This document shows, piece by piece, positions 25,290-37,180 of a DNA stretch of 64,000 nt; position 1 is the first letter of the stretch, and the number at the start of each line of letters is the position of its first letter. Source of the DNA: Cliona cf. orientalis. Taxonomy: Eukaryota; Porifera; Demospongiae; Clionaida; Clionaidae. Location of the stretch: assembly GCA_963930775.1 (NCBI GenBank), contig OZ005701.1:186001-250000 (forward strand), written 5' to 3'. Below the pieces are notes generated by a model, which did not search any database, was not told the origin of the DNA, and worked only from the letters and a program-made list of their open reading frames with translations. Both the position numbers and the translations under genes were made by a program.

Positions 25290-27903
25290 ATGGAGAAGCT
25301 GATACCAGTCATCAACCGTCTCCAAGATGTCTTCAACACCGTCGGCCGAGAGACGATCCAGCTCCCCCAGATAGCCGTCATCGGGACACAGAGCACAGGG
25401 AAGAGCTCCGTGCTCGAAAATATCGTCGGGAAAGACTTTCTACCTCGCGGTTCGGGCATTGTCACCAGGAGACCGCTCATACTCCAATTAGTGCACATCA
25501 CCGAGTTGGAGGCAGATGGGAAGTGGGGATGGGGCAAATTTCTGCACGCAGAGGATAAGACTTTTGAGGATTTCTCCAAAGTCCGTGATGAGATTGCTTC
25601 TGAGACCGATCGTTTGGCGGGCACTAATAAGGGTATCACAAACGAGCCAATTCGACTTCGAATCTTCTCCCCTCACGTCCTCAACTTGACCCTGATTGAC
25701 CTCCCTGGAATCACCAAGGTCCCTGTTGGCGACCAACCAGACGATATTGAGACGCAGATTCGTAGCATGGTCCTCGAGTATATCTCCAACCCCAAATGCA
25801 TCATTTTGCCGGTTCATGCCGCCAACACTGACCTAGCTACGAGTGAGGCTCTGAAGCTAGCGAGAGAAGTAGATCCAGATGGGTTACGTACGCTGGCCGT
25901 CTGTACGAAGCTCGATTTGATGGACCACGGGACAGACGCTTTTGATCTTTTGACTGGCAAGATTATTCCCGTTAAGTTGGGGATCATTGGGGTTGTGAAT
26001 CGAAGTCAGCAGGATATCATCGATGAGAAATCGATCGAAGATTCGCTCGTGGACGAGCAGAGGTTTCTACGGAAGCACTACCCGACACTGGTGTCTCGGA
26101 ATGGGACCCCGTACCTAGCCAAGACCCTCAATAAATTGCTGATGCAGCACATTCGTGAGACGTTGCCCGTGCTTCGACACGACATCTCCACTAAACTGCA
26201 GCTCTACGAAGGACAACTACAGGCAAGTCCTAATGTGTGAGGCTCAATTATTATGTCCAAAAGTTGCACAAATCATGCAGATTGACTATAGACTTAAGAT
26301 GATCCAGTATTTGTAGCAGTTTGAGGAAAATTACTTTTCAGTTGGCTAGATACGTGTACTTGTAACCACAAAGTCTGCGCTTCCCTTGTAGCTAGCTTTG
26401 AGCATGTAGGGGTGTGCTGTATTAGGTTGCCAGGGTAACAGAGGAATGACAGTTCAGTGTGCTTATTGTGTGTAAGGCTTCAAAGTTTTAGGAAGCCTTT
26501 GATGTTGGGAGTGGTGTCATTCTAGATGACGATACATCCAGCAACTCCTATCAGGCCTTGAATCCTATTTGGAAGAAAAAGGAGATCAATTTAGTATGGG
26601 AGATAATAATTCAACTTTATATCTCATTTATCCTGTGCAGGCTCTTGGTCAGCCAGTGGAGAACAAAGGCTCCTCCCTTCTCACCACCCTCACCAAGTTC
26701 TCCACTTCCTACTGCCAGAAGATAGAGGGGACATCGCGGGACATCGAGACTCATCAGCTCTCCGGGGGCGCTAGGATCTGCTACATCTTCCACAACACGT
26801 TCTCCGATGCATTGAACGCAATTCAACCCCTGGAGGGGCTAAATCGCACAGATATTCTTCATGCCATCAGCAACGCCATGGGTCCTCGACCTGCTCTCTT
26901 TGTTTCTGAGATGGCATTTGAGTTACTTGTCAAGCGTCAAATCCGTCTCATGCTTCAGCCTAGTCTTCAGTGTGTGGACCTAGTGTACGAGGAGTTACAG
27001 AGGATTATACAATATTGTCTCTCGAATTTACGAGATTTTCAACGATTTCCAACACTTCGCGAGCGCATGAATAGTGTCGTGATGAGCCTGATTCGTCGCC
27101 GTCTACCGATAACCAATCAGATGGTAGAAAACCTCATCTCGATTGAGCTAGCGTACATCAACACCAATCACCCGGACTTCGTGGACGGAACTCGTGCGGC
27201 GTACGAACTCTACATGCTCTCACAGACGCAGAAGAAGCAAGCCTCTCTCCAACGACAGCTCAACGAAAAGACCCCTTCCCAGAAGAGCGAAGCCACCAGC
27301 ACGACGACAGCCTCTGCTTCTGCTCCTTCGATTAGTGCGCAAACTGACAAACATCAACAAAAGCAGGGTGGTGGTGGTTGGCTAACGTCCATTTCTCCCC
27401 TCTTCGGAGGAGCCAAGGTTCAGTCCAGCAAGAGCAGTGCATCGGGCGCTTCTTCGTCTAGCGCGGGAAACATCAGTGGTCTCAACAGTTTCGTGACGGC
27501 TTCTGAGGCTGGAGGAGACAGTGAGTGGGCGTTGGAGGCGGGGCCAACAAATCCCTCCGCTCGCATGGTGAATCGACAGCAATTCGACTGCGAGCTCATC
27601 GAGAAACTGATTACGTCGTACTTTCTGATCGTTCGCAAGAGCATCCAGGATAGCATCCCTAAGGCTGTGATGCACTGCCTAGTGAATTATGTTGCTGAGG
27701 AGCTCCAGAGTGAACTGGTTAGCGAGCTCTATCGGACGGAGAGTTACGACGAGCTAATGGAGGAGGCCACAGAAATGATTGTACGGAGGAGGGAGGTCTC
27801 GGAGATGGTCAAGGCGCTGCAGAAGGCTTCAAAGATTCTCAGTGAGATCCGAGACCTTCAGTTCGAAGCAAAGATTGTTGGATTTTCAGACTTTGAACAG
27901 TAG
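25290..27903 (+). CDS. DNM1L: Dynamin-1-like protein (DRP1), mitochondrial and peroxisomal fission GTPase
   Basis: Two exons, 25290-26222 and 26641-27903, encode 731 residues (human DRP1 736). The GTPase domain begins at once: [20 protein letters not shown]-loop GTQSTGKSS (residues 32-40), switch I TRRP, DLPG and TKLD. The middle domain ([26 protein letters not shown]) and stalk follow, then a low-complexity variable loop and the C-terminal GED starting near [12 protein letters not shown] and KAVMHCLV. No PH or proline-rich domain is present, which separates it from classical dynamins. It would constrict mitochondria and peroxisomes as a cytosolic helical oligomer. The intron uses a GC donor (CAG then GCAAGT) and a normal AG acceptor. 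The ATG at 25290 is preferred over an in-frame ATG at 25251 because family members start with this MExLIPVIN sequence. Confidence 0.96.
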
Positions 27904-28097
27904 GGAACCAACTCTGTCCTCGTTTAGTAGTTAATGTAAGGATAAATACAGGGGCAATATTATTATTATTATTTAATACTCTTGCGTATGTAATTATAGC
28001 ACTTATGCTCTTGTATAACTTGAAGAGAATAATGTTAGATATCATTATACTAAGATTATAGTTTGTCTTTTGGCGAGTGCCTTGGTATCCTTGTAGC

Positions 28098-28103
28098 AAT
28101 AAA
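28098..28103 (+). terminator. AATAAA polyadenylation signal of DNM1L
   Basis: Canonical hexamer about 195 bp after the DNM1L stop and only 76 bp before the RBM28 start codon. The two genes are tail to head with almost no spacer. Confidence 0.55.
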
Positions 28104-28178
28104 GGTGCTGATTGGCACAATGTCATGGTGTACTTTGACCTCGTCTTGCACCACCCACGTGGTTCGTGTATATAAAAG

Positions 28179-31100
28179 ATGACTTCGAAAACGCTGTTCG
28201 TTCGTAACTTACCTTACAGCACGTCTGACTCGCAGCTCGAGGAGCTGTTCTCCCGCCACGGACCACTCAAGGCTTGTTTCACTGTCAAGGATAAAGGTCT
28301 GTGCACGCATAGATTATACTAAAATATAAAAAAAATCTATGGTCATTCATGATGGTGCATATGAATTTATTACTGGCTTGTTACTATTTAACCTCAGGCA
28401 CCGTTGATCGATGTCGAGGGTTTGGATATGTGACATACGAGAGCAGGTATATTATGAGCTAGCTACATAAATGTGTAGGCTCGTATTTATTAATTACAAC
28501 ATCCAGAGAGCATGCTGAAAAAGCTAGATCCCTCGTCAAGATGGTGGGCAGTCGACCGGTTCAGATAGTCTTTGCCAAACAGAGAGAGCCAAGGAAAATT
28601 ATAAAAAAAAGCAAAAAGAACGATTCTGGAGTACAGAATGATGCTAAAAATAGAAAGGAAGCTGACAGTGATGCTGCTATAAATAGTGACAGTGATGCGA
28701 GTGATGGAAAAGAATTGGATGAAACTGTTGACCAGAGTGATTCGGAGGATGACTATGAGGCCATCACGGCTAAACGACTAAATAATAATAATGACAGGGT
28801 GAGGGGGAAGAACAAACGAAAAACTGAGCGAGGGGGTGCAAGATTTGACACGGGACGCGTAGTTGTTCTCAGTGGCTTACCAGAAGTAGGGATGACTGAG
28901 AAGATATTGAGAAAGGAGTGTGAACACATAGGGAAGGTGGAAAGCATTCAGTATCCTGTGCCAGGGAGGGAAATCCCCTCGGCTTACATCACCTACTCCA
29001 CCCACAAAGAGGCGAGGGTCGCGGTCAGTCGGCTGAATGGGCGGAGTTTCGGTGGTGAGGCCAAGGGTGCTGCTGACTTGGCAGAAATGACGGCTCACCT
29101 GCTGTCACGAGAGGGGAAGAGTCTGTCTAAGAAATTGTTGAAAAAGTCACGACTGATTGTGAGAAATCTGAGCTTCAAGTGCTCAGAAGATGACGTGAGG
29201 CGAGCGTTTGAGAAATATGGCAGATTACTGGAGGTACACATACCAAGAAAACCAAATGGACACATGCTGGGGTAAAGGAGAAAAGAGAGAGAGAGACAGA
29301 GAGAGATTTGATGCATGTTAGCATAATATCCAATTGTTGCAGATATGCCTTTGTTCAGTTTGAGTCCTATTTCGCTGCTAAGAGTGCCATGGAAGCTGTC
29401 AATGCAACAGAGATCAAAGGTCGTCCAGTGGCCGTAGACTGGGTGGTGCCAAAGGACCAATATGAGCGGTCGGTGCGGAAGGAGGGAGAGAAGGGAGAGA
29501 GGGGAGAGAGTGATGAGAGAGAGGATGAGGAGAAGACGGAAATTGAGGATGAAGATGAAGAATCTGATGATGAAAGTGATGCAGAATCACATGATAGTGA
29601 TACTGAGTCACATGACAGTGGTGCTGAGTCACATGATCAGGATGCTGAATCACGTGATAGTGATGCAGAATCATGTGATAGTGATGGAGAGTCACATGAC
29701 AGTGCTGCCAAGCCGAAGGATGGTGTAGAAGCAGACACTAAGAGAGACGATGTTAATGAGGGGAAGACCCTTTTCATTAGGTAAGTATCTACATCATAAA
29801 AAAATTGATATTGATACTCCTTACTTTAATTACCAGGAACCTCCCCCTCAATGTGGAGCACAAGGAGCTGAAGCAGCTGTTCTATGAGTTTGGTAGAGTT
29901 CGCTACTGCCGGGTCATGTTCAGCCCTGACACTGGACTATGCACAGGTGCAGTGCATGTATGGAAAATTCTTTTATCAATTATAATTCTACAAGTATAAA
30001 AAAAAACAATGAAATTGAAGGATGAAGTAGGGATGGCAGGGTCAGAAAGTACACAAACAAGATTAATTTCATTATACATCCCTACGCTTTAGTACCCACA
30101 AACAAAAGTGTCCTGAAAATTTTCTCCCACAAATATTAATGATGCTATTGACCGATTTATGCCTATACTAAATTTTCATCATTATGAAACTTTTTATTCT
30201 CCCTTTAGGTTCAGCATTCGTTCAGTTCCAGGACACTGCGTCGGTCCAGTCCTGTCTGGAGGCGAGCTCCTCTCGGGAGCAGGGGATCAGCTACGGGGGC
30301 CAGCGATTGGACGTGACCCTGGCCGTCAGCCGGGAGGAGGTGGAGAGGGTGTGTAGGGAGAGGGGGGACGAGGGGAGGAGGGGGAAGGGAGATGACAAAC
30401 GAAACCTTTATCTCGCCAAAGAAGGAGGTATGATCATTGATCAATTGTGACCATCTGTTGCTCATTAAAATATTTTTTTCTTTATTAGTGATTTTGCCCG
30501 GGTCAGAAGCAGCGGCTGAACTAACAAAGACTGACATGGCTCGAAGAATGAAGGTAGAAAAATAAGCAAAAATGTTGTCAGCTTAAGATCACTACCCAGT
30601 GTATTCGCACATTATCTCATTAACGTAGGTACATTCTCAGAAGAAGTCGAAGCTGGTGAATCCTTACTTCTTTATTTCGTTGACTCGTCTCTCCGTCCAC
30701 AACCTTCCTGTCAACATTGATGAACAGAGACTGAAGAGAGTGTTTCTCCGAGCAGCGGCTGCAGCTGCAGAGAGTGGTGAAGAGGCCCGAGTTACACAGG
30801 TAGTTAAAGGAAATTATTACTATAATATGCTCAAATCTGCCATAAATGTTAAATCTTGGCCTCTGAGAATTGGAGCGTAACTTTTTGTGCCAAATTTTAG
30901 AAGAAATATTTTTTTTTGTTTTTCATTCTCTAGGTTAAGATTCTTCGTTCTTCTGAGCGAGTGAACTCAAAGGGGATTGGTCGTTCCCTGGGCTACGGTT
31001 TTATCGAGTTCTCTAGCCACGAGGCTGCATTGGCTGCTCTCCGTTCCACCAACAACAACCCAGCCATCTTCGGAGACAAGAGAGTAAGCAAAATAATTTT

Positions 31101-32232
31101 AGCTAACTACTATGTGGTGGACTTCTGAGCTACTAAGTGTTGCATATTATTACTATTTCAGGGTATTTTTGTAGAGATTAATTTTGTATATTATTATATC
31201 ATACGTATACTAGCTATAGTTAGCTTGGGGGTGGGGGGCCCGGGGGGGTGGGGGGCCCGGGGGGGTGGGGGGCCCGGGGGGTGGGGGGCATGGAGGGGAG
31301 TATTGTAATAATGAAAGTTTGTCTTATAACCAGCAAGTGTTATTAAATCCTGTTCCTTGGAGTGGGGTCCATTGTTGATAACTTTCCTGTTGTGAGTATA
31401 GCTACTCTAACCATGCGTGACGCGTGTTATGCCTCCGCATGCAGCGACTGATAGTTGAGTTTGCGGTTGAAGACAGTCGAGCTATCAAGCTGAGAGAGAG
31501 GAGAAAGCAAAGACAGCAAGTAAGTTGAGTGTAGTGGGCGTCTAATTCAAGTGACGGCAGATTAGCTACTATCATAGTAGCTACTTTAATGTCCAATAGC
31601 TTATAATCTTTCTATACACATAATAGCTAATCCCATCACCACATGCAGTGACTGACTGTGCCCGTGGCTCTGGCACATATTATATTATTAGTACATAGGG
31701 CACCATGTCCTATTATTATTTCTGCACCCACTGCTATTTATAGTAACTTTTATCCATCTCATATTATTATGTTTAGGTGAAGCCCACTATTGGTGGTGGT
31801 AGTGGCCCAGAGTCCAACGCTGGTGGAGTTGGTGGGGATAAATCTGCTAGTGTTGACCCAGAGAAACCTCTATCGAAACGACAAAAATGGAGATTGAAGT
31901 GCAGAGCTAAGCGATTGAGACGAAGAGAAAGAAAGAAAAACTCAACTTTAGAATTGACAGGCGACTCTGAGGACGCAGAGAGGGGACAGGCCAAGGGAAC
32001 TAAAAAAGCTGACTCAGCAGAAATCCCCATATACAAGGCCACAGGCGTTGCTGGTAGTGATGCGAGATCAAGGAGGGTCAAAATTCAAAGATCAACAGAC
32101 CCACGCGCTGGTACCGTGAAACTGTCTGGCAGGAAGAGGAAGAGAAAAGGGGTGGAGTCAAACAAGGAAGAGGCGGAGTTTGCAGAAATGGTGGCCAAGT
32201 ATCGAAGAAAGCTACAACGGACAACTGTGTGA
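28179..32232 (+). CDS. RBM28: RBM28 (Nop4-like) nucleolar RNA-binding protein, four RRMs
   Basis: RBM28/Nop4 acts in the nucleolus in 60S ribosome assembly. Eleven exons join in phase: 28179-28296, 28398-28446, 28507-29271, 29343-29780, 29837-29946, 30209-30427, 30489-30553, 30629-30799, 30934-31083, 31445-31519, 31777-32232, giving 871 residues. RRM1 starts at [13 protein letters not shown]. The second and third RNP motifs are [20 protein letters not shown] with YAFVQF, then [20 protein letters not shown] with SAFVQF. The last RRM contains [11 protein letters not shown] and [10 protein letters not shown]. The order of linkers (NLYLAKEG, a DMA.R basic patch, NNNPAIFG) and the C-terminal [13 protein letters not shown] match RBM28. 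An acidic Ser/Asp/His repeat sits between RRMs (about 29565-29705). There is an extra, divergent RRM-like segment at 28855-29050. Confidence 0.93.
29565..29705 (+). repeat. In-frame acidic minisatellite inside RBM28
   Basis: About eight degenerate 18-24 bp units encode variants of ESHDSD ([18 protein letters not shown] and so on). Codon-level variation between units (tca/tcg, gat/gac) shows expansion of a coding repeat that keeps frame and acidity. Human RBM28 has an acidic linker at the equivalent place but not this repeat. Confidence 0.75.
31219..31300. repeat. G-rich tandem repeat, G-quadruplex candidate, in an RBM28 intron
   Basis: Three to four units of about 20 bp made of runs of five or six G, a T, six G, then CCCGGG. 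Multiple runs of at least four G on the plus strand meet the usual G-quadruplex pattern; transcription of RBM28 places the G runs in the pre-mRNA. Confidence 0.75.
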
Positions 32233-32240
32233 CTATAATT

Positions 32241-33203
32241 AACCCTCGGCGCATGCGCCGCAGGGTTACTGTAGTCGTTCTGTGTGTCATTCTGTCTGTT
32301 ACCACGCTAGCTGCTACATACCTCGTTTGCGAGTCCAATTTGCGGTGCTATAAGGTTCCTTATGACGTTCCAAACGCATGATTTGTGTGGATTTCGCCGA
32401 AAACTCTTTGTTCACCAGTTTTGGCGTCATTTGCTGATTCTAAGCTTCTTGGCTTTTCCAGGCTACCGCTGGTATGCCTCTACGTATAAATAGAACATTG
32501 TTTTGTGTGTCATGCGCTATATACGGTAAGTTTCTAATCCTCAGTGCATGCATGCGCAGTAGGATAATCGTTGATGCTCAGTCACCGCCGCCTTCTTCGC
32601 TCGCTGGCGGAGCCTTCGATGGATTCGGGATGAAGCTGACGACTAGTCTGTGTGCCAGCCCCTTTCTCTTCTTGTGAAGGGGCTGGCATCCAGACTAGCT
32701 GACGACAGTGGCTTCATCCTTTCAACTCAAAGAGATCCAACTAGATGACTAGCTCATCACTGATTGGAGCACTGTGGCAGCGCTGACTTGGCCGGCAAGA
32801 CAGTCATTTGCTTGCATATGGTCATTGTCCTCAAGGACTCCTGGAGGCTGGAAGCTGACTTGATGCATGCATGTAGGCACTGCCATGAGTGTGTAGGCGA
32901 GACAGGGATGTTATAGCTACTTACACAGCAGTGTTTAATATTCTTCGGTGCGTTGCATGACATTAGCTGCATACATGTAAGCAGTTGATGACAATACAAT
33001 GTTGCACATAGAAAACTTAGGATAAAGGACCCACTGCATGAGGGTTGGGGGTGAGGCTGACTCAAGGTTTATAATGGCTCACAGCAGCAACAACCTTGAT
33101 GTACTAACAGTGTATCGATTTCGGCCCCAGCCCTTTAGCTACCACCTTTTTTGCATGCAACTGTTGAACCATGTAGCTAATGCCATGCAACGCGCCGAGG
33201 GTT
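32241..33203. repeat. Candidate non-autonomous inverted-repeat element
   Basis: Bounded by AACCCTCGGCGC at the left and its reverse complement GCGCCGAGGGTT at the right. The left end is itself a near-palindrome (AACCCT-CGGCGCATGCGCCG-CAGGGTT). No transposase coding is seen and no convincing target duplication was found, so this remains tentative. Confidence 0.35.
32628..32719. repeat. Foldback hairpin of about 92 bp
   Basis: Left arm GGATGAAGC...GACTAGTCTG...CCAGCCCCTTT pairs with the right arm AAGGGGCTGG...CAGACTAG...GCTTCATCC around a short loop. The arms match over about 40 bp with a few mismatches. Confidence 0.7.
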
Positions 33204-34133
33204 TTGTGCTCGAGAGAGCTCTAGTATTATAGTGTAATCACTATAATATTATTATACAGCTAGTGTCAGTTGGTGTATAAAAATCTGTCATCATGTGATA
33301 TAAAATATTGCTCTGCTAACACTTTCTAATTATTGATGTGTAGCCAATAATATCATCATCTGTGCATTTAGTGACTGATAAAAATGTTGCTATTTTTTTA
33401 AGACGTGCCATGGCCAGATCATGTTGCGATGATTAGCTATGGCCCAAGGAAATGCCGCTGTTACACTAGAGCTAGCTAATGGCCGACAGCAGTATTATCA
33501 TGCTGATGAGGGCAGGATTTATAATTATTTGCTTCTCTCTCTACATTATATATAGACTGTGCATGCTAGGTTACATGCTAATTAAGTATAATTATTAACA
33601 TTATAGCTACTATTAGCTAAGCCTTTAGAAACACAGAGAGCCACTGTCAAAATTTACATTTAGTCAGACAGCTGTGTACGGTTAGTGCTAGCTATGTTTT
33701 GACTTAAGCATCATTCTGTTTGTGTGTGCTAATGGTGCCATGTCGACAATGTTATTATAAAGTCTTAGTTGCTTTATGAAAGTTATTTTTCACCCACTGT
33801 AAATATCATATCAGTACTATAATATGATATAGCGCTATGTGTTTAGTTTCGGAGTCTATGTAAAGTTGCTCAGCTTAATAAACATACCTGAATTGGGATT
33901 ATTATATTTTTCTATAGAGTATAACCAGTGCCTATACCCAAAACAAGATTAGATTCCCTATGTCTTAGTGAAAGCTAATAATAATATATATTGTGTAGAT
34001 CACTATGCTTGTAGTGTACATATTCATTGCAAGTGTGTAATTTATAATCAAACCTTATTCAGTAGATCTAGCAACAAATATAACTTGAAGTGGTTGAAAA
34101 GTGAATAACTAGCTATTTAGAGTAACACTTATA

Positions 34134-36149
34134 ATGACCAGCAACACAGCGAATTTTGAGGAGAGAAGGCGATTGCTGGTTCCTCCGGTTAGCTCCCATG
34201 GAGATGACCCAGCAGCTGATGCAGTTCAAGCCATTTCTCCTCTCCAGCGCACTGACCCTCGGCACGGACCCAGGCTGGTGGTGACGTACCTTTTCCAGCG
34301 ATTCTCCTGTCGTCTGTGCAACATCTGCATCAAATCGAAGCCAGCTATTCTCATCCTAGTCTGGAACCTCTACATTGGAGGAATATACGCCTGTTTGCTC
34401 AATATATTCGCTGTACTAGGATTTCTCTGGCAGAACAAATGGGGCGACTCAGAAACCAAGGAGAAATTCAACGTCGTCATATGGACCGTCCTCTCTGCCT
34501 ACGCCCTCCTGGCTCTGACCTTACTTGTGTACCCACTGAGCGGATTTCTAGCTGATGTCTACTGCGGCCGCTATAAGGCAGTCACTGTGAGCTTTGTGGT
34601 CCTCTGGGTGGCCATGCTAGCCTCCTCCGTCACACTGGTGATGTCATACTTTGAGGATAAAACTAACTGGCATATTGAGCCTCTCAAGTACATAGCGGCT
34701 TTGTTTATAGTTGGTAGTATCTGCTTGATCATAGTGGGTCTTGCCGGCTACCAAGCCAACATCATCCAGTTTGGACTAGATCAGCTTTTTGAGGCTCCCA
34801 ATGTCAGCCTTGGCGTGTTCGTGCACTGGCTTATGTGGTCTGAGGCTGTTGGTAGCACGCTGATACTTTTTCTGTTCTCGTTCATGCCTTGTTATATGAG
34901 CCACAATGGTATGATTTACTCTCTGGCAAGCCTACCTCTGGTGTTTCTGCTACTCTCGACGATTCTTCTAGTATTCACCTGCTACAACTACGGGTGGTTC
35001 TACTCAGAGCCAGGTCAGCATAATCCTTACAAGACTGTGTTCAAGATTCTCAACTTCGCCAGAAAGAACAAGTACCCACTCCGACGCAGTGCCTTCACCT
35101 TCTGTGATGACTTCAGACCCTCGAGGATTGACTTTGCCAAGGAGAGATTCGGAGGACCTTTCACCACCTCTCAAGTCGAAGATGTAAAAACTCTCTTCAG
35201 GATAGTGCTTATTCTGTTGGCTCTGGGGCCCGTGTTTGTTATAGAGGTTCCAGGAGCTTACTATCTCTTCCCAAATTATTCTCTACACATTGCGAAGTAC
35301 GATCAATTCATGAACAATTCCGAAGTCCTGTTTTGTCGATCGCCTACTGAGTGGATACTTATTCAAAGTGGTTGCCTTGGTTACATCATTTCCATCATAC
35401 TAATGCCTCTCTATATATGGCTTGTGTACTCCTTTCTACGAAAGAGGGTGCCATTGATTTTGAATCGATTAACGCTCGCTTTTGTCATATCACTAGCTGG
35501 CATACTATACATGCTCATTACAGACATAATTGGCCATGGGGTTTACGTTCGAGACAAGCATCATCTCTCTGGAGATAAAATGTGTCTTTTCACTACTATC
35601 TACAGTGATTCGAATAAGAACCATACCCTCCTGAACATGCACTGGAGCGTGCCCATACCGCCTAGTATTCTGCTAAATCTCGGCTTTCTTCTGGTGCACT
35701 CTACTGCAGTTGAGTTCATCTCAGCCCAGAGCCCTCACTCGATGAAAGGTCTTCTTGTTGGAGTCTTCTTTGCCATCAAAGGTCTATTCCAGTTCATCAG
35801 TGCAGCTGCTGTGGTGCCTTTTGCCATTCCCAAGATTTGGAACGGAATCCACTCGGTGACTAACTGTGGCTTTGGCTACTATCTCTTCACCATAGTGGTG
35901 GCTTCAGTAGGTCTGGTGGTGTTCTCCATAGTCGTCAGAAGGTACAGCTATCGTCAGAGGGACGAGAGGCCTTATGATTCACGCTTTGCTGAACAGTACT
36001 ATGAACGTTACATTGGATTGGGTTCGTCTTATTCCAGAGGGACAGACAATGAAGAGCCTGCGTTGTCCAGTGGTGATGAAGAAAGTTTGACTACTTCTGA
36101 TAATGGTGGCTTAATCAATGCTGTAGTAAGGGATTATGGAATTGATTGA
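34134..36149 (+). CDS. Divergent POT/SLC15-like major facilitator transporter, copy 1
   Basis: A single coding exon of 671 residues with about 12 predicted membrane segments. Family assignment rests on the block RIDFAKERFGGPFTTSQVEDVK, which resembles the cytosolic region preceding TM7 in peptide transporters (SLC15/PTR2), on AGYQANIIQFGLDQL in the position of the POT GIKPCVSAFGGDQF motif, and on LLYPxSGxLADxYCGRYKAV, an MFS loop 2-3 signature. The ExxER motif of TM1, which couples protons in POT transporters, is not visible, so substrate and coupling are unknown. A conserved cysteine motif (CRLCNICIKSK) lies just before TM1 and a Ser-rich acidic tail follows the last TM. First of three tandem paralogues; likely at the plasma or lysosomal membrane. 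Confidence 0.8.
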   Translation: MTSNTANFEERRRLLVPPVSSHGDDPAADAVQAISPLQRTDPRHGPRLVVTYLFQRFSCRLCNICIKSKPAILILVWNLYIGGIYACLLNIFAVLGFLWQNKWGDSETKEKFNVVIWTVLSAYALLALTLLVYPLSGFLADVYCGRYKAVTVSFVVLWVAMLASSVTLVMSYFEDKTNWHIEPLKYIAALFIVGSICLIIVGLAGYQANIIQFGLDQLFEAPNVSLGVFVHWLMWSEAVGSTLILFLFSFMPCYMSHNGMIYSLASLPLVFLLLSTILLVFTCYNYGWFYSEPGQHNPYKTVFKILNFARKNKYPLRRSAFTFCDDFRPSRIDFAKERFGGPFTTSQVEDVKTLFRIVLILLALGPVFVIEVPGAYYLFPNYSLHIAKYDQFMNNSEVLFCRSPTEWILIQSGCLGYIISIILMPLYIWLVYSFLRKRVPLILNRLTLAFVISLAGILYMLITDIIGHGVYVRDKHHLSGDKMCLFTTIYSDSNKNHTLLNMHWSVPIPPSILLNLGFLLVHSTAVEFISAQSPHSMKGLLVGVFFAIKGLFQFISAAAVVPFAIPKIWNGIHSVTNCGFGYYLFTIVVASVGLVVFSIVVRRYSYRQRDERPYDSRFAEQYYERYIGLGSSYSRGTDNEEPALSSGDEESLTTSDNGGLINAVVRDYGID

Positions 36150-37180
36150 AGAGAATTATAACTACTAATAACATTTTGTAATTATTTAATTTAGTATTTA
36201 AGTAGCCATGGTGCCCCGCCCCCAGGCTCCTCCCCTGTACTGCCTGTTACGTTAGTTTTAGCTTTACAGTCTGTAGCTGACATGAAGACTGGGAACGGGC
36301 CTGGGACGATCGAGGCTATTAAAATTTATTTTTCTGTGGAGATCAGTTTAACAACAGTTGTCTTAGTAAGTTTCCATAGCGCTATCTCATCATTCTAGCA
36401 TGTACTAAACTGTTTGTGCAAGAGTGGTTTCAGTGTTGCCGTTGAATCACTGCAGCTATATACACACACTCACATCAGAGCTGCATGTACCTATCAGGGT
36501 GAGGATATCGCATGGTATTGCATGCACTGTTTGACCTTATTCAAGGAAATCTTTCAATCGTGGCTTGAACCGCACCCGATGCATACTATTATGAATAAGG
36601 ATTCAGTATCTCTGAATAGCCTGAGCATGCATGGTTTACAACACATGCATAGTGATTTATCAATCACAGTATACATACCGTAATAAATATTATTACGAAT
36701 GTATTATACTGGGTAATATTGTGATGTCTCTTGATAGTGGAGTTTATGAAAGCATAATTAATGTACAAAGTCTGTTGATTTTGATTTGGGACCATTAATT
36801 TGGAAACAGGCTTTATCTATCAGATACCATGATTGCTTTCAATGGATCTGATATTTTCTATGTAACTTCAATGTCACAGGCCATTTCAGTATGTCAGCAT
36901 GCAATGTCACAGTGGTGATTTCTGAGACAGTAAAGAAAACTCTGTAGTTAGTCATTCTGCTGACTGAGTGTAGCTATAATATTATAACTGTATTGCTATA
37001 GTCTGTTAGTATTAATGCACGTGACTAGTCATTAGCTATACAGTTCACTGAATATAAGGACATTTCCCAAGAGTGTATAGCTAGCTACTGCTGTAGGACA
37101 GATTATTTATTTTGAGTCGGCAAAGCCAGCTAGCTAATATCAAGTTACTCTCTTGCTGCTAATATTAATAAAGGGAGCTA
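36150..37180. other. Intergenic region between transporter copies 1 and 2
   Basis: About 1 kb of AT-rich sequence. No conserved coding is visible; the longest open frame (36414-36683) has no recognisable features. Regulatory sequence for copy 2 is presumably near the end. Confidence 0.5.

Larger units (their letters stand above)
32233..34133. other. Repeat-bearing intergenic region between RBM28 and the transporter cluster
   Basis: 1.9 kb without a supportable gene. The first kilobase holds a candidate inverted-repeat element and a hairpin. The remainder is AT-rich, and any promoter for the first transporter must be near its end. Confidence 0.5.

Noticed and set aside
28167..28178. TATA-like GTATATAAAAG before RBM28
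   Set aside because: It ends directly at the start codon, so a start site 25-30 bp downstream would miss the ATG and RRM1; probably chance or part of the 5' UTR.
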